The position numbers were made by a program, and so were the translations under genes. Shown here one piece after another: positions 1-7,395 of a stretch of DNA of 64,000 nucleotides (positions within the stretch are counted from its first letter, which is position 1; every line of letters begins with the position of its first letter). The notes below the pieces were generated by a model that had not been told where the DNA came from, ran no database searches, and saw only the letters and a list, made by a program, of their open reading frames with translations. This DNA is from Chryseobacterium sp. Leaf404. Its GTDB lineage: Bacteria > Bacteroidota > Bacteroidia > Flavobacteriales > Weeksellaceae. The stretch covers positions 801,606-865,605 of the forward strand of contig NZ_LMQM01000010.1 of the NCBI RefSeq assembly GCF_001424145.1. Reading direction: 5' to 3'.

Positions 1-134
1 TGATCACATTTCTATAAAATCTCATCAGAAATTTTTCTTAACTCAGCAAATCTAAAACTTTGCTTACTTTAAAATACTATAAGTTTCATTTTGGAAAGTA
101 GTTTCTTTGAGGAAACTGACTTTACAAAAATTCT

Positions 135-142
135 TATCTTTG
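135..142 (+). promoter_or_regulatory. -7 promoter element of the HxlR gene
   Basis: TATCTTTG matches the Bacteroidota sigma-A -7 consensus TAnnTTTG and lies 15 bases before the ATG at 158. Its position shows that the in-frame TTG at 107 lies upstream of transcription and cannot be the start. Confidence 0.7.
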
Positions 143-157
143 CATCAATCAAGAATT

Positions 158-535
158 ATGAAAAAAACATCAACCGTAAACAACAACGCCATCTGCAAAC
201 ACCGCATGAATGCCATCAAAGACACTGTTGAACTGCTTTCCGGCAAGTGGAAATTTCACATTGTGGGGACGCTTTTGCAGAGTAACAGAATGAGATTTAT
301 GGATCTTCTCCGCGAAGTAGACGGCATCGGGACAAAAATGCTTTCAAAGGAGCTTCAGGATTTGGAGATGAACCATCTAATTACAAGAGAAGTTCTCGAC
401 ACAAAACCCGTAACTGTAGAATACGAAATCACCGAGTTTGGTAAAACCTTGGCTCCGATTATTGATGAAGTGGCGAAGTGGGGGATTAATTACCGGACGA
501 GTTTGTATGGGGAGAAAACCAGTTCTGTAGAATAA
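158..535 (+). CDS. HxlR-family winged-helix transcriptional regulator
   Basis: A 125-residue protein with the HxlR (MarR-like winged helix) layout. It has the core motif GKWKFHIV near residues 29-36, then the recognition region with IGTKMLSKELQDLE, and a wing ending in YEITEFGKTL. A cysteine at residue 13 sits where redox-sensing HxlR members (YodB/HypR type) carry their reactive Cys, so a thiol or oxidant sensor is possible; this is inference. The ATG at 158 was chosen over the TTG at 107 because the -7 box lies between them. No neighbouring target gene is evident, as the next gene has its own promoter and a terminator follows. Confidence 0.88.
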   Translation: MKKTSTVNNNAICKHRMNAIKDTVELLSGKWKFHIVGTLLQSNRMRFMDLLREVDGIGTKMLSKELQDLEMNHLITREVLDTKPVTVEYEITEFGKTLAPIIDEVAKWGINYRTSLYGEKTSSVE

Positions 536-558
536 TTTTTAATAAAAATTTAGATAAT

Positions 559-587
559 AACACGAATTTTTTGATTCGTGTTTTTTT
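559..587 (+). terminator. Rho-independent terminator after the HxlR gene
   Basis: The 9-bp perfect stem AACACGAAT/ATTCGTGTT with a 6-nt loop is followed by a run of T. Confidence 0.85.
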
Positions 588-645
588 GAATCCACCAACT
601 GATTTAAATACCTTTTTGAAAATTAGAAACCAAGGAGAATTAGTT

Positions 646-653
646 TATCTTTG
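646..653 (+). promoter_or_regulatory. -7 promoter element of the DUF1444 gene
   Basis: TATCTTTG fits TAnnTTTG and lies 29 bases before the ATG at 683. Confidence 0.65.
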
Positions 654-682
654 AGTTAATATTAATTTTTATAATTGTATTC

Positions 683-1471
683 ATGAACCAATCTAAAAAT
701 TTGCTTTCAGAAATCGATTTTACAAACTTGTTCAATAAAAATTTAATTTTAAAAGTTAAAGATATTGATATTCTTGAAATCAATCAACTTGAGATTAAAA
801 CGAGAGATACTGAAGGAGAAATATATACTCATTTTTTAAACAATGCATTCGCGGAATATAATTACGAACCGTCGGATCTTGATGAAATAATTGAGAGATA
901 CTCTACAGCTTCTTCAAATTTATATTCCCAAAAAACACCAATTGATACCAATTGTATCATTCCTATTATAAAAGATAAAAGATTTTTTGATGAGTGCTCA
1001 AATCTTTCTGAAGAATTTTCAAGAAGTCATGTTTATGAGATGTACAACTCAGATTTATACATTTTTTATGCAGAAGATAAAGAGGATAGCATTTCCTATT
1101 TAACTACTGAGGATTTGGAAGAGTTAAGTTTAAATATAAAAGATTTACAAAATTTAGCGGTAAATAATTTAGAATCTTTACTTGAAATTGAACGAAGTGG
1201 AGACAGCGGCATTTTTATGCTTCTTGCGGGAGGAAACTATGAATCGAGTCTAATTTTATTCGACATTTGGAACGAAGATAATTTTCCGGTTAATGGAGAA
1301 ATTATTCTTGCAATTCCTTCCAGAGATTTGGTTTTTATTACAGGGAGTAATGAATTAGAAAATATTGAAAAGCTCAAAAACATAATTATCGAAATTAATA
1401 AGGAAGGAGATCATATCGTATCTGATAAGCTTTTCATTTTAAAAGATTCACATTTTCAGGTTTTAAACTAA
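683..1471 (+). CDS. DUF1444 (YtpQ/UPF0354-like) family protein
   Basis: A 262-residue soluble protein without signal peptide. Its arrangement resembles DUF1444: a central IIPIIKDKRF segment, then YLTTEDLEELSLNIKDLQNLAVNNL, then a glycine-rich GGNYESSLILFDIW block and the AIPSRDLVFITGS strand near the C-terminus. The biochemical role of the family is not established. The gene stands alone, with its own promoter, and converges on the deformylase-like gene with only 4 bases between the stops. Confidence 0.8.
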   Translation: MNQSKNLLSEIDFTNLFNKNLILKVKDIDILEINQLEIKTRDTEGEIYTHFLNNAFAEYNYEPSDLDEIIERYSTASSNLYSQKTPIDTNCIIPIIKDKRFFDECSNLSEEFSRSHVYEMYNSDLYIFYAEDKEDSISYLTTEDLEELSLNIKDLQNLAVNNLESLLEIERSGDSGIFMLLAGGNYESSLILFDIWNEDNFPVNGEIILAIPSRDLVFITGSNELENIEKLKNIIIEINKEGDHIVSDKLFILKDSHFQVLN

Positions 1472-1475
1472 GCAG

Positions 1476-2102
1476 TTATTTTTTAGCATCACTCCTCTTA
1501 AACGCATCCACTTTCAAATAAGCATCATTCTTTTCTTTATCATTTTTATCCGAGATTAAAATTCCGAAAAGATGATCGATTTCGTGTTGGAAGATGACGG
1601 CTGTGAAACCTTCAACTATTTCTGTATATTTCTGACCTTTTAAATCAACATATTCCAGCTGGATGACTTTGCTTCGGTAAAACTGACCGTAAAAATCGGG
1701 GATGGAAAGATCGCCCTCGGGACCGAGATTCTGAAGTTCGGATTTCCATGTGATGATGGGATTCAGGAAGTATTCCAACGGTTCGCCTTCTTTGTCGAAG
1801 CGCTGTACCCAGATTACTTTTCTGTTGATACCCACTTGCGGTGCGGCAATGCCTACTCCACCGTCGGTTGACTGAAGTGACGCTTTCATTCTGCTGACCA
1901 AAACCGCTGTATTTTTATCAAGCGGATCGATGTCGGCGGAAATGCTTAGTAATGTTTGATGCTGATGATTTTCTGTCGTCTGATAAATAGGTAAAGCGGT
2001 CGTGATGTCACCTTGATTGATGATTTTCAGTTCATCGGGAGTGAATTTTTGTGCGTTGATAAAACTGATGAGCAGAACGAAAAGCAGAGAGATTTTTTTC
2101 AT
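1476..2102 (-). CDS. Exported peptide-deformylase-like protein with Cys-to-Asp ligand change
   Basis: A 208-residue member of the peptide deformylase fold. Motif I is GVGIAAPQ (residues 82-89) and motif III is HEIDH (173-177), with both metal-binding histidines and the catalytic Glu174. Motif II, normally EGCLS, reads EGDLS: the metal-ligand Cys is Asp131 (codon GAT on the minus strand at 1712-1710). The protein starts with a clear signal peptide (KKISLLFVLLISFINAQ), so it should act in the periplasm or at the surface, where N-formyl removal from nascent chains makes no sense. I infer a diverged metallohydrolase rather than the housekeeping Def. The ATG at 2102 was preferred over the upstream in-frame start at 2123 because the signal peptide begins there. 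Confidence 0.82.
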   Translation of the reverse strand: MKKISLLFVLLISFINAQKFTPDELKIINQGDITTALPIYQTTENHQHQTLLSISADIDPLDKNTAVLVSRMKASLQSTDGGVGIAAPQVGINRKVIWVQRFDKEGEPLEYFLNPIITWKSELQNLGPEGDLSIPDFYGQFYRSKVIQLEYVDLKGQKYTEIVEGFTAVIFQHEIDHLFGILISDKNDKEKNDAYLKVDAFKRSDAKK

Positions 2103-2240
2103 TTTGTTGGAATGTTGCACCAAGATAAAGATGTTTTTATGTTTTGGCTAAAGCCAATGAATTTAGTTGCATTAAAAAAACGGGCTTCCTTCGAAAAGCT
2201 CAGGATGACATGACCGTTTCTGTTGAATATGAAGGATTTT

Positions 2241-2314
2241 ATCTCACGCAGATTCTGCAAACTCAGCAGATCAAATCTGTGCAAATCTGTGTAATCTGTG
2301 CGACATTTCGCTTG
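2241..2314. repeat. Degenerate AATCTGTG short-unit repeat
   Basis: Several 9-11-bp units related to AAATCTGTGC follow one another, with an inverted partner (ACGCAGATT, CAGCAGAT) at the left. It resembles dispersed intergenic repeats often seen in flavobacterial genomes. No coding content is apparent. Confidence 0.5.
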
Positions 2315-2352
2315 GCTCTTTTTACTTTTGCCTTGTCTCTTTTTCAGTAAGT
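2311..2352 (-). repeat. Two 21-bp units of the gene-3'-end repeat
   Basis: CTTG(G/T)CTCTTTTTACTTTT occurs at 2311 and again at 2332, exactly 21 bp apart, and the second unit runs up to the stop codon of the ChaN-like gene (stop at 2344-2346). Related units lie at the 3' ends of the genes at 13027 and 22217, in the same orientation relative to each gene. Confidence 0.75.
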
Positions 2353-3216
2353 TTTCGTCATATCCTCAGGAATAATGAGATTAAAATCTGTCGGAATATA
2401 GTCTTTCTGAGGGATTTTCAATTCTGGATCTTCTGATTCGAAGACAGAGATGACAGCCATTTTCAGGTTTGGATTTTTTTGTTTGATGTACCAGTAAATT
2501 CCGCCAAATTCTTTGCTGTGGTAATTGCCGTTGTAGTGGATGAATGTTTTTCCGGACTGGAAATTTTTTAAAATAGATTCAGCCATCGTTGCATCTTTGA
2601 TGGCTTGTGCTGAGACGAAATTCATCACTTTCATTTCGTCGGCGTGGTCGCCCATCATGGTTTTCATTTCGGGATAGCCCGGCGTTTCGAGAGTTACTTT
2701 AATTGGAAGTTGAGCAATGTAGGTTTTTTCTTTTGCTGATAATTTATTTAAAGATTCAAGACCTTCTTTGGAGGTTTGGGAAGCGTATTTTCTTGGAACA
2801 TTGGTGGCGATGAATTTCAGTTTTCTGTCTTTCGCAAAATCTACCAAAGGTTTGTAATCTGTAGCATAATTGTTCCACAATCTGGAGGAGTCTTTGAATG
2901 TTTTCGCATCAAATTTTCCACTTAAATATTGATCTAACTGAGACTGATTGTCTCTTTCAAACATTTCTGCACCTAAAATCAGTTGTCCGTTCTTCTTTTC
3001 AAATAAGGCTTCGGTAATTTTGAGCTGAAGCCAGTGGTTGATGGAACTGTTGTGGTTTTCGCCAAAGAAAACTATATCGTATTCAGCTAATTCTTTAATC
3101 AGCTTTTCGGTTTTTATTTCTTTTCCTTTTTTGTCGTAGAATTGGTAAGGTTTGAAGCTCTGCGCATTTGCCGAGCACAAAACAGTTAATAAAAGGAATG
3201 CGAATATATTTTTCAT
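2344..3216 (-). CDS. ChaN-family (DUF399) exported protein
   Basis: A 290-residue protein with an N-terminal signal peptide (KNIFAFLLLTVLCSANAQ) and the ChaN/DUF399 signature FGENHNSS at about residues 51-58, followed by HWLQLKI and a second block with GAEMFERD. A later FIHYNGNYHSK region matches the conserved C-terminal histidine segment of the family. ChaN proteins are heme-binding, iron-regulated envelope proteins in some bacteria, so its place beside the heme uptake operon fits a role in heme handling; that link is inference. It is a separate unit from that operon: 680 bases with a repeat array lie between them. Confidence 0.8.
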   Translation of the reverse strand: MKNIFAFLLLTVLCSANAQSFKPYQFYDKKGKEIKTEKLIKELAEYDIVFFGENHNSSINHWLQLKITEALFEKKNGQLILGAEMFERDNQSQLDQYLSGKFDAKTFKDSSRLWNNYATDYKPLVDFAKDRKLKFIATNVPRKYASQTSKEGLESLNKLSAKEKTYIAQLPIKVTLETPGYPEMKTMMGDHADEMKVMNFVSAQAIKDATMAESILKNFQSGKTFIHYNGNYHSKEFGGIYWYIKQKNPNLKMAVISVFESEDPELKIPQKDYIPTDFNLIIPEDMTKTY

Positions 3217-3295
3217 ATTTTCTTTTTTTAATAGTTTAAATACAGATACTGATAATGGTCTTCACAAATTTCATAAATCATTTGGATGAATGATG

Positions 3296-3737
3296 TTTAC
3301 CATTATAAGAATATTGAATGACATTGCAAAAATAGAATTTTCCATCACAAGAATATAGTCTGCCATTGCAAGAATATAGTTTGCAATTATAAAAATATTG
3401 TCCGCCGATGCAAGAATATAGTTTTCCTTCGCAAAAATAGAGTCCGCCAATGCAAGAATATCCTTCGTCATCGAAAGAATAATGTTCACCATCGCGAAAA
3501 TATTATTTGACATTACAACAATATTATTTTGGGAGGCAGGAATATAGTTTTGGGATGCAAAAACATTCTTTTGGGATGCAAGAATATACTTTTAGGAGGC
3601 AGGGATATTCCTTTGGGATAAAAGAATATACTTTTGGGAAGCAAGAATATAATTTTGGGATGCAGTAATATAGTTTTGGGATGCAAGAATATACTTTTAG
3701 GAGGCAAGAATATTCCTTTGGGATGCTACAATATTTC
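3296..3737. repeat. Array of about 21 units with exact 21-bp period
   Basis: AATAT or a one-base variant recurs at 3310, 3331, 3352, 3373, 3394, 3415, 3436 and so on to 3730: 21 positions, each exactly 21 bp apart, without one insertion or deletion. Units are diverged and fall into two sub-families, with GCCATTGCAAG in the left half (about 3296-3515) and GGGATGCAAG in the right half (3530-3735). On the minus strand it reads as two ORFs of 80 and 64 codons with heptad translations such as YILAMAD and SIFLHPK. I regard these as products of the repeat rather than genes. The array fills the gap between the ChaN-like gene and the heme operon's last gene. Confidence 0.92.
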
Positions 3738-3787
3738 TTAGTGAGGATTAATTTAATTTTAAGATGATTTCGCTGAAAAATTGCTTA

Positions 3788-3802
3788 GATCCCTAAGGGA
3801 TG
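3788..3802. repeat. Short palindrome GATCCCTAAGGGATG
   Basis: ATCCCT and AGGGAT are separated by one base, next to ATGACAAA. It resembles a short dispersed intergenic palindrome. Nothing else is recognisable in 3741-3896 apart from a weak GC-rich hairpin (GGCCGCC/GGTCG region, 3850-3875) that may end the heme operon transcript. Confidence 0.4.
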
Positions 3803-3896
3803 ACAAACATAGCGCAAATAGATTTGAAATCAACAACTTTTAAATAAAAAGGCCGCCTTGCGAAAACAAAACGACCCTATCAATTAATCTAACTTT

Positions 3897-4928
3897 TTAG
3901 TAGTTTTCTAAACCCGCTACAAGGTCTTTCCACTCCTGTAGTTCAGGGATTCCCGGTTTTCTTTTTCCGAAGAACTGTACGATGAAATCTCCTTCTTTAT
4001 TGAATACCTCAATTGCTGTTACTTCCCCGTCTTCAGTTGGTTTTTTAACGATCCAGACCTCAGCGATTTTAGTTACATCAAGGTGTAAATTGAAATCAGG
4101 ATCCATCACGTTAAACCATTGCTGGTGCCACATTGTTTTCTTTACTTCTCCGGTGTGGATCTGAATAATCCCTCTGTTTCCAACAAAGATCATGATTGGC
4201 AAGCCCTTTTCAGAAGCTTCTTCCAGCACATTTATCACTTTTGAATTGTCGATCTTCCTGGCATAACCTTCAGGAGCCAGCCTCAAAGCCTGAGTTCTTG
4301 ACACACCGAATTTTCTGGTCATCATGAAGAAATCGTGGGTATCTTTTAATTCTGTCCATGACTTTTGGAAGCCTTCCACATCAATTTCAGCATCTGCTTT
4401 TTCTTCAGCTTTTGGAGCAACAGTTTCAAATTCCAAAGCAACATTTTGATCTTCAGCTTTAAATTTCTCAACAATTGTATCGAAAGCTTCAGCATTGCTG
4501 TCTTTCGTTAAATAGATTTTATGCAGAGCCAAACCGTCTTTTCCGAAAAACTGAAGACTTTTTCTGTCGCCTTCCACTACGCCAAAAGCAGATTTCCAGT
4601 GATTCTGGAAAATTCTCAAGTCGATATCTTCATTCACAAAAAGCTGTGCGTGCGGACTGCTGAAATCTCCATTTTTGTAAACGCCTTTTCTTTCGTGAAC
4701 GCATTCGTCGTTTCTCGTTAAAGCCATTACTTTTCCTAACCGCTCAACTTCAGTTAAGATGTTGGCAAATTCGGGTTTTAAAACGGTAACGCCTTCTCCG
4801 ACGTTGGTTGCCAACAATGCAGCTTCGCTTACGCCTAACTGATCTGCTGCATTTCTAATTCTTAAATGTGGGTTTTCAGCTTTCAGAGATTCCCATTTTT
4901 CTTTTAATTCGTTAACTAAAGTGCTCAT
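3897..4928 (-). CDS. hmuS: Hemin-degrading factor HmuS/HemS
   Basis: A 343-residue cytosolic protein with the two tandem HemS/ChuX-type halves. The first has LKAENPHLRIRNAADQLGVSEAALLAT and the second ELKDTHDFFMMTRKFGVSRTQALRLA. The conserved HERKGVY segment, which carries the family's heme-ligating histidine, lies near residues 79-85, and GEVKKTMWHQQWFNVMDP is in the second half. HmuS proteins accept imported heme and take part in its breakdown or trafficking. It is the last gene of the heme operon, 4 bases from the methyltransferase stop, so it is probably co-transcribed from the promoter at 11.64 kb. Confidence 0.93.
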   Translation of the reverse strand: MSTLVNELKEKWESLKAENPHLRIRNAADQLGVSEAALLATNVGEGVTVLKPEFANILTEVERLGKVMALTRNDECVHERKGVYKNGDFSSPHAQLFVNEDIDLRIFQNHWKSAFGVVEGDRKSLQFFGKDGLALHKIYLTKDSNAEAFDTIVEKFKAEDQNVALEFETVAPKAEEKADAEIDVEGFQKSWTELKDTHDFFMMTRKFGVSRTQALRLAPEGYARKIDNSKVINVLEEASEKGLPIMIFVGNRGIIQIHTGEVKKTMWHQQWFNVMDPDFNLHLDVTKIAEVWIVKKPTEDGEVTAIEVFNKEGDFIVQFFGKRKPGIPELQEWKDLVAGLENY

Positions 4929-4932
4929 TTAT

Positions 4933-5583
4933 TTATTTTTTGATTGTTAAAACTGTGTATAATCTTGTAACGGTTTCGCCGTCTGCTTTACTTTTTACCT
5001 GCTCTTCTTTTTCTGAAATTTTCATTCTTTTGAAATGACTTTTAGAAACCGTTTCTTCCATTTCACCGGAGTTGTAGAGTTTAAAATCATACTGTGTGAA
5101 AGGCAGAGTTTCCATAAAATCACGCTGCCCGAAAGTAAGAACGAAGGTTCCGCTGTCTTTTAAAACTCGGTAAATTTCATTTAAATATTCTACAGGCTGT
5201 TTCCAGAAATAGGCTGTGTTGACGGTAAATATTTTGTCGAAAGTCTGATCTTCGAAAGGCAGTTTCGTTCCTTCATACAATACAAATTCTGCCTGATTTT
5301 TAAATTCATCATTTAATCTTTGGGCTTCATTGTGCATGGTTTCAGAAATATCAATTCCTGTATATTTTAAATCTTTTGCCAGATTTAAAAGGCTTTTTAA
5401 GTGTGCTGCGTTGCCGTGACCGATTTCGAGAATACTTTCTCCATCTTCAATCAAAAGTGTTTCAATGCTATCAACCGTCATTCCGATGTTGGTGGCATTC
5501 ATCATTTCGGCTACTTTCAAACCGGTTTCGCCTTCAGGATTAGCGAGGTTTCGTGCTAAAATTTTTAAATCTTTTTCTTCCAT
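4933..5583 (-). CDS. Class I SAM-dependent methyltransferase in the heme operon
   Basis: A 216-residue protein with a Rossmann methyltransferase core. Motif I ILEIGHGNAAH is near residues 52-62, motif II TGIDIS follows at about 77, and motif IV TVNTAYFWKQP is near 121. The family is that of UbiE/Coq5-like methyltransferases, which does not reveal the substrate. The ATG at 5583 begins one base after the hmuV stop; an in-frame TTG at 5592 would overlap hmuV and is less likely. Its place between the heme ATPase and HmuS suggests a role in heme or iron metabolism, but no function can be named. Confidence 0.85.
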   Translation of the reverse strand: MEEKDLKILARNLANPEGETGLKVAEMMNATNIGMTVDSIETLLIEDGESILEIGHGNAAHLKSLLNLAKDLKYTGIDISETMHNEAQRLNDEFKNQAEFVLYEGTKLPFEDQTFDKIFTVNTAYFWKQPVEYLNEIYRVLKDSGTFVLTFGQRDFMETLPFTQYDFKLYNSGEMEETVSKSHFKRMKISEKEEQVKSKADGETVTRLYTVLTIKK

Positions 5584-5584
5584 A

Positions 5585-6355
5585 TTATCCAAAAATAATC
5601 ATTGGATTGCTGGTGATTGGGTGGTCGCAAATCGTACAGGGAAAATTGTACGCTTCGCTGATATTTTCTGCTGTGAAAACTTCTTCCGGTGTTCCATAAG
5701 CTGCAACTTTTCCGGATTTCATTAATAGAATTTTGTCTGCGTACTGAGCTGCTAAATTTAAATCATGAAGAACAACCACTGCAGAATTTTCGTTTTGAGT
5801 GAAATTTTTAATGATTTCCAAAGCTTTGTACTGATGCTTTACATCCAGATTATTCAAAGGTTCATCCAGAAAAAGAAGTTTTTGAGTGATTTCATTTTGC
5901 AGCTGAGCCAAAACTCTCGACAAATGAACACGCTGTTTTTCGCCGCCGGACAAAGTGTTGTATTCTCTGTCTTTCAAATGATAAACGTCGGTCTGATGCA
6001 TCATTTGGTCTGTTGCCTCAAGATCTTCCTCTTTCGGCTGGGCATCAAAATAGGGATAACGCCCCATTATCACTACATCTATCACTTCCAGAGGAATGTC
6101 GTTTGAATTGTGCTGGGAAAATTTTGCCTTGTGCTTTGATAGCTCGGTAATTTTCCAGTCGGTTATGTTTTTATCTTTAAATAAAATCTGCTGTGCACTC
6201 TTCACTTCATTTGCCAAAACACTCAGAAGGCTCGATTTTCCGGCACCGTTGGGACCGACGATGGCTAAAAATTCGCCAAAGCCCAAAAACACATCCACAT
6301 TATTGAGAATATGAAATTCTTTGTGTTTATAACTGATCTGCTGTGCCTTAATCAT
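5585..6355 (-). CDS. hmuV: Heme ABC transporter ATP-binding protein
   Basis: A 256-residue ABC ATPase with Walker A GPNGAGKS (34-41), Q-loop region FSQHNSND, signature LSGGEKQRV, Walker B KLLFLDEP and the H-switch VVLHDLNLA. It matches FepC/HmuV-type importer ATPases in length. It energises heme passage through HmuU. The start ATG overlaps the hmuU stop by one base (TAATG), which indicates translational coupling. Confidence 0.95.
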   Translation of the reverse strand: MIKAQQISYKHKEFHILNNVDVFLGFGEFLAIVGPNGAGKSSLLSVLANEVKSAQQILFKDKNITDWKITELSKHKAKFSQHNSNDIPLEVIDVVIMGRYPYFDAQPKEEDLEATDQMMHQTDVYHLKDREYNTLSGGEKQRVHLSRVLAQLQNEITQKLLFLDEPLNNLDVKHQYKALEIIKNFTQNENSAVVVLHDLNLAAQYADKILLMKSGKVAAYGTPEEVFTAENISEAYNFPCTICDHPITSNPMIIFG

Positions 6356-7395
6356 TAGATTGACTTTTTAAATTTCATTAAAATGGCGATGAAAATAGGA
6401 CCTCCGATTAACGAAGTTAAAATCCCTATCGGTAATTCTGAAGGTGCAACAATACTTCTGCTTATGGTATCGGCAATTAAGAGCAAAATACTTCCCAAAA
6501 CTGCTGATAGAGGCAGAATGAAAGTATAATTTGATTGGAATAAAAGCCTTAAAATGTAAGGAACAATGAGCCCTACGAAACCGATCGTTCCTGAAAAGGC
6601 AACGCATGTTCCGATCATTAAAGAAGTAATGATGATAATCTGTTTTTTTAATCTTTCCACATTAATTCCCAAATGCTGAGCATCTTTTTCGCCTAAAAGC
6701 ATTGCATTTAAAGCTTTTCCCTGAGGGAGTAAAATAATGTAGGAAACAGTGAGAACAAGAGCGAGAATGATATTTTTCATCCATGTGGCACCAGCAAGAC
6801 TTCCCATATTCCAGAAAGTAAGGTCTCTTAGCTGCTCATCTTTGGAAATATAAATCAGAAATCCGGTAATTGAAAATCCGACTGATGTGATCGCAACACC
6901 GCTCAAAAGCATCATGACAACATTGGTTTTGCCGGCACTTGTAGATATTCTGTATACCAATAACATGGCTCCCAAAGCTCCGAAGAACGCAGCAATTCCT
7001 GTGAGTGAAAACTGAATCATCTCAGGAAGATACTGTCTGAAATATCCTCCTAAAACAATTGCAATTGCTGCAAGCAAAGTAGCTCCCGAAGTTAAACCAA
7101 TTGCCTCGCCCGTTGCCAGAGGATTTTTGAACAGTCCCTGTAAAGTTGTACCTGAAACCGCCAAAAGACTTCCCACTAAAATTGCCATGATAATCCGTGA
7201 TGCCCGAACATCCCAAACCACATATTTATCGCTTAAAGATAGGTCTGAATCGCCTTTTATCACTTTTAATAAAACTTCAAAGGCCGATTTTCCTCCAAAA
7301 TCGTACACCCCAATATTAAGAGACCATACTGCTATCAAGGCAAGCAGTATAGTACTTAGTGTGATGTAAAAATATAGTTTACTTTGCGTTTTCAA
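6355..7395 (-). CDS. hmuU: Heme ABC transporter permease (FecCD family)
   Basis: A 346-residue polytopic membrane protein of the FecCD/BtuC family, with about ten hydrophobic segments and typical motifs ASRIIMAILVGSLLAVSGTTLQGLFKNPLA near residue 65 and GTIGFVGLIVPYILR near residue 270. The only start that preserves the first membrane segment is a TTG at 7395, which overlaps the end of hmuT by 17 bases; no ATG occurs until well inside the conserved region. The weak start and overlap suggest that its translation depends on hmuT. Confidence 0.93.
   Translation of the reverse strand: MKTQSKLYFYITLSTILLALIAVWSLNIGVYDFGGKSAFEVLLKVIKGDSDLSLSDKYVVWDVRASRIIMAILVGSLLAVSGTTLQGLFKNPLATGEAIGLTSGATLLAAIAIVLGGYFRQYLPEMIQFSLTGIAAFFGALGAMLLVYRISTSAGKTNVVMMLLSGVAITSVGFSITGFLIYISKDEQLRDLTFWNMGSLAGATWMKNIILALVLTVSYIILLPQGKALNAMLLGEKDAQHLGINVERLKKQIIIITSLMIGTCVAFSGTIGFVGLIVPYILRLLFQSNYTFILPLSAVLGSILLLIADTISRSIVAPSELPIGILTSLIGGPIFIAILMKFKKSI

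Noticed and set aside
107-157. TTG start extending the HxlR gene by 17 codons
   Set aside because: The -7 box TATCTTTG at 135-142 lies inside the extension, so the TTG is not transcribed from that promoter.
3271-3707. Two minus-strand ORFs of 80 and 64 codons as genes
   Set aside because: They are translations of the 21-bp array, with pure heptad sequence, no promoter and no initiation context. I list the repeat instead.
3296-3737. CRISPR-like array
   Set aside because: The period is 21 bp with no constant repeat and unique spacer alternation, and no cas genes occur in the window.
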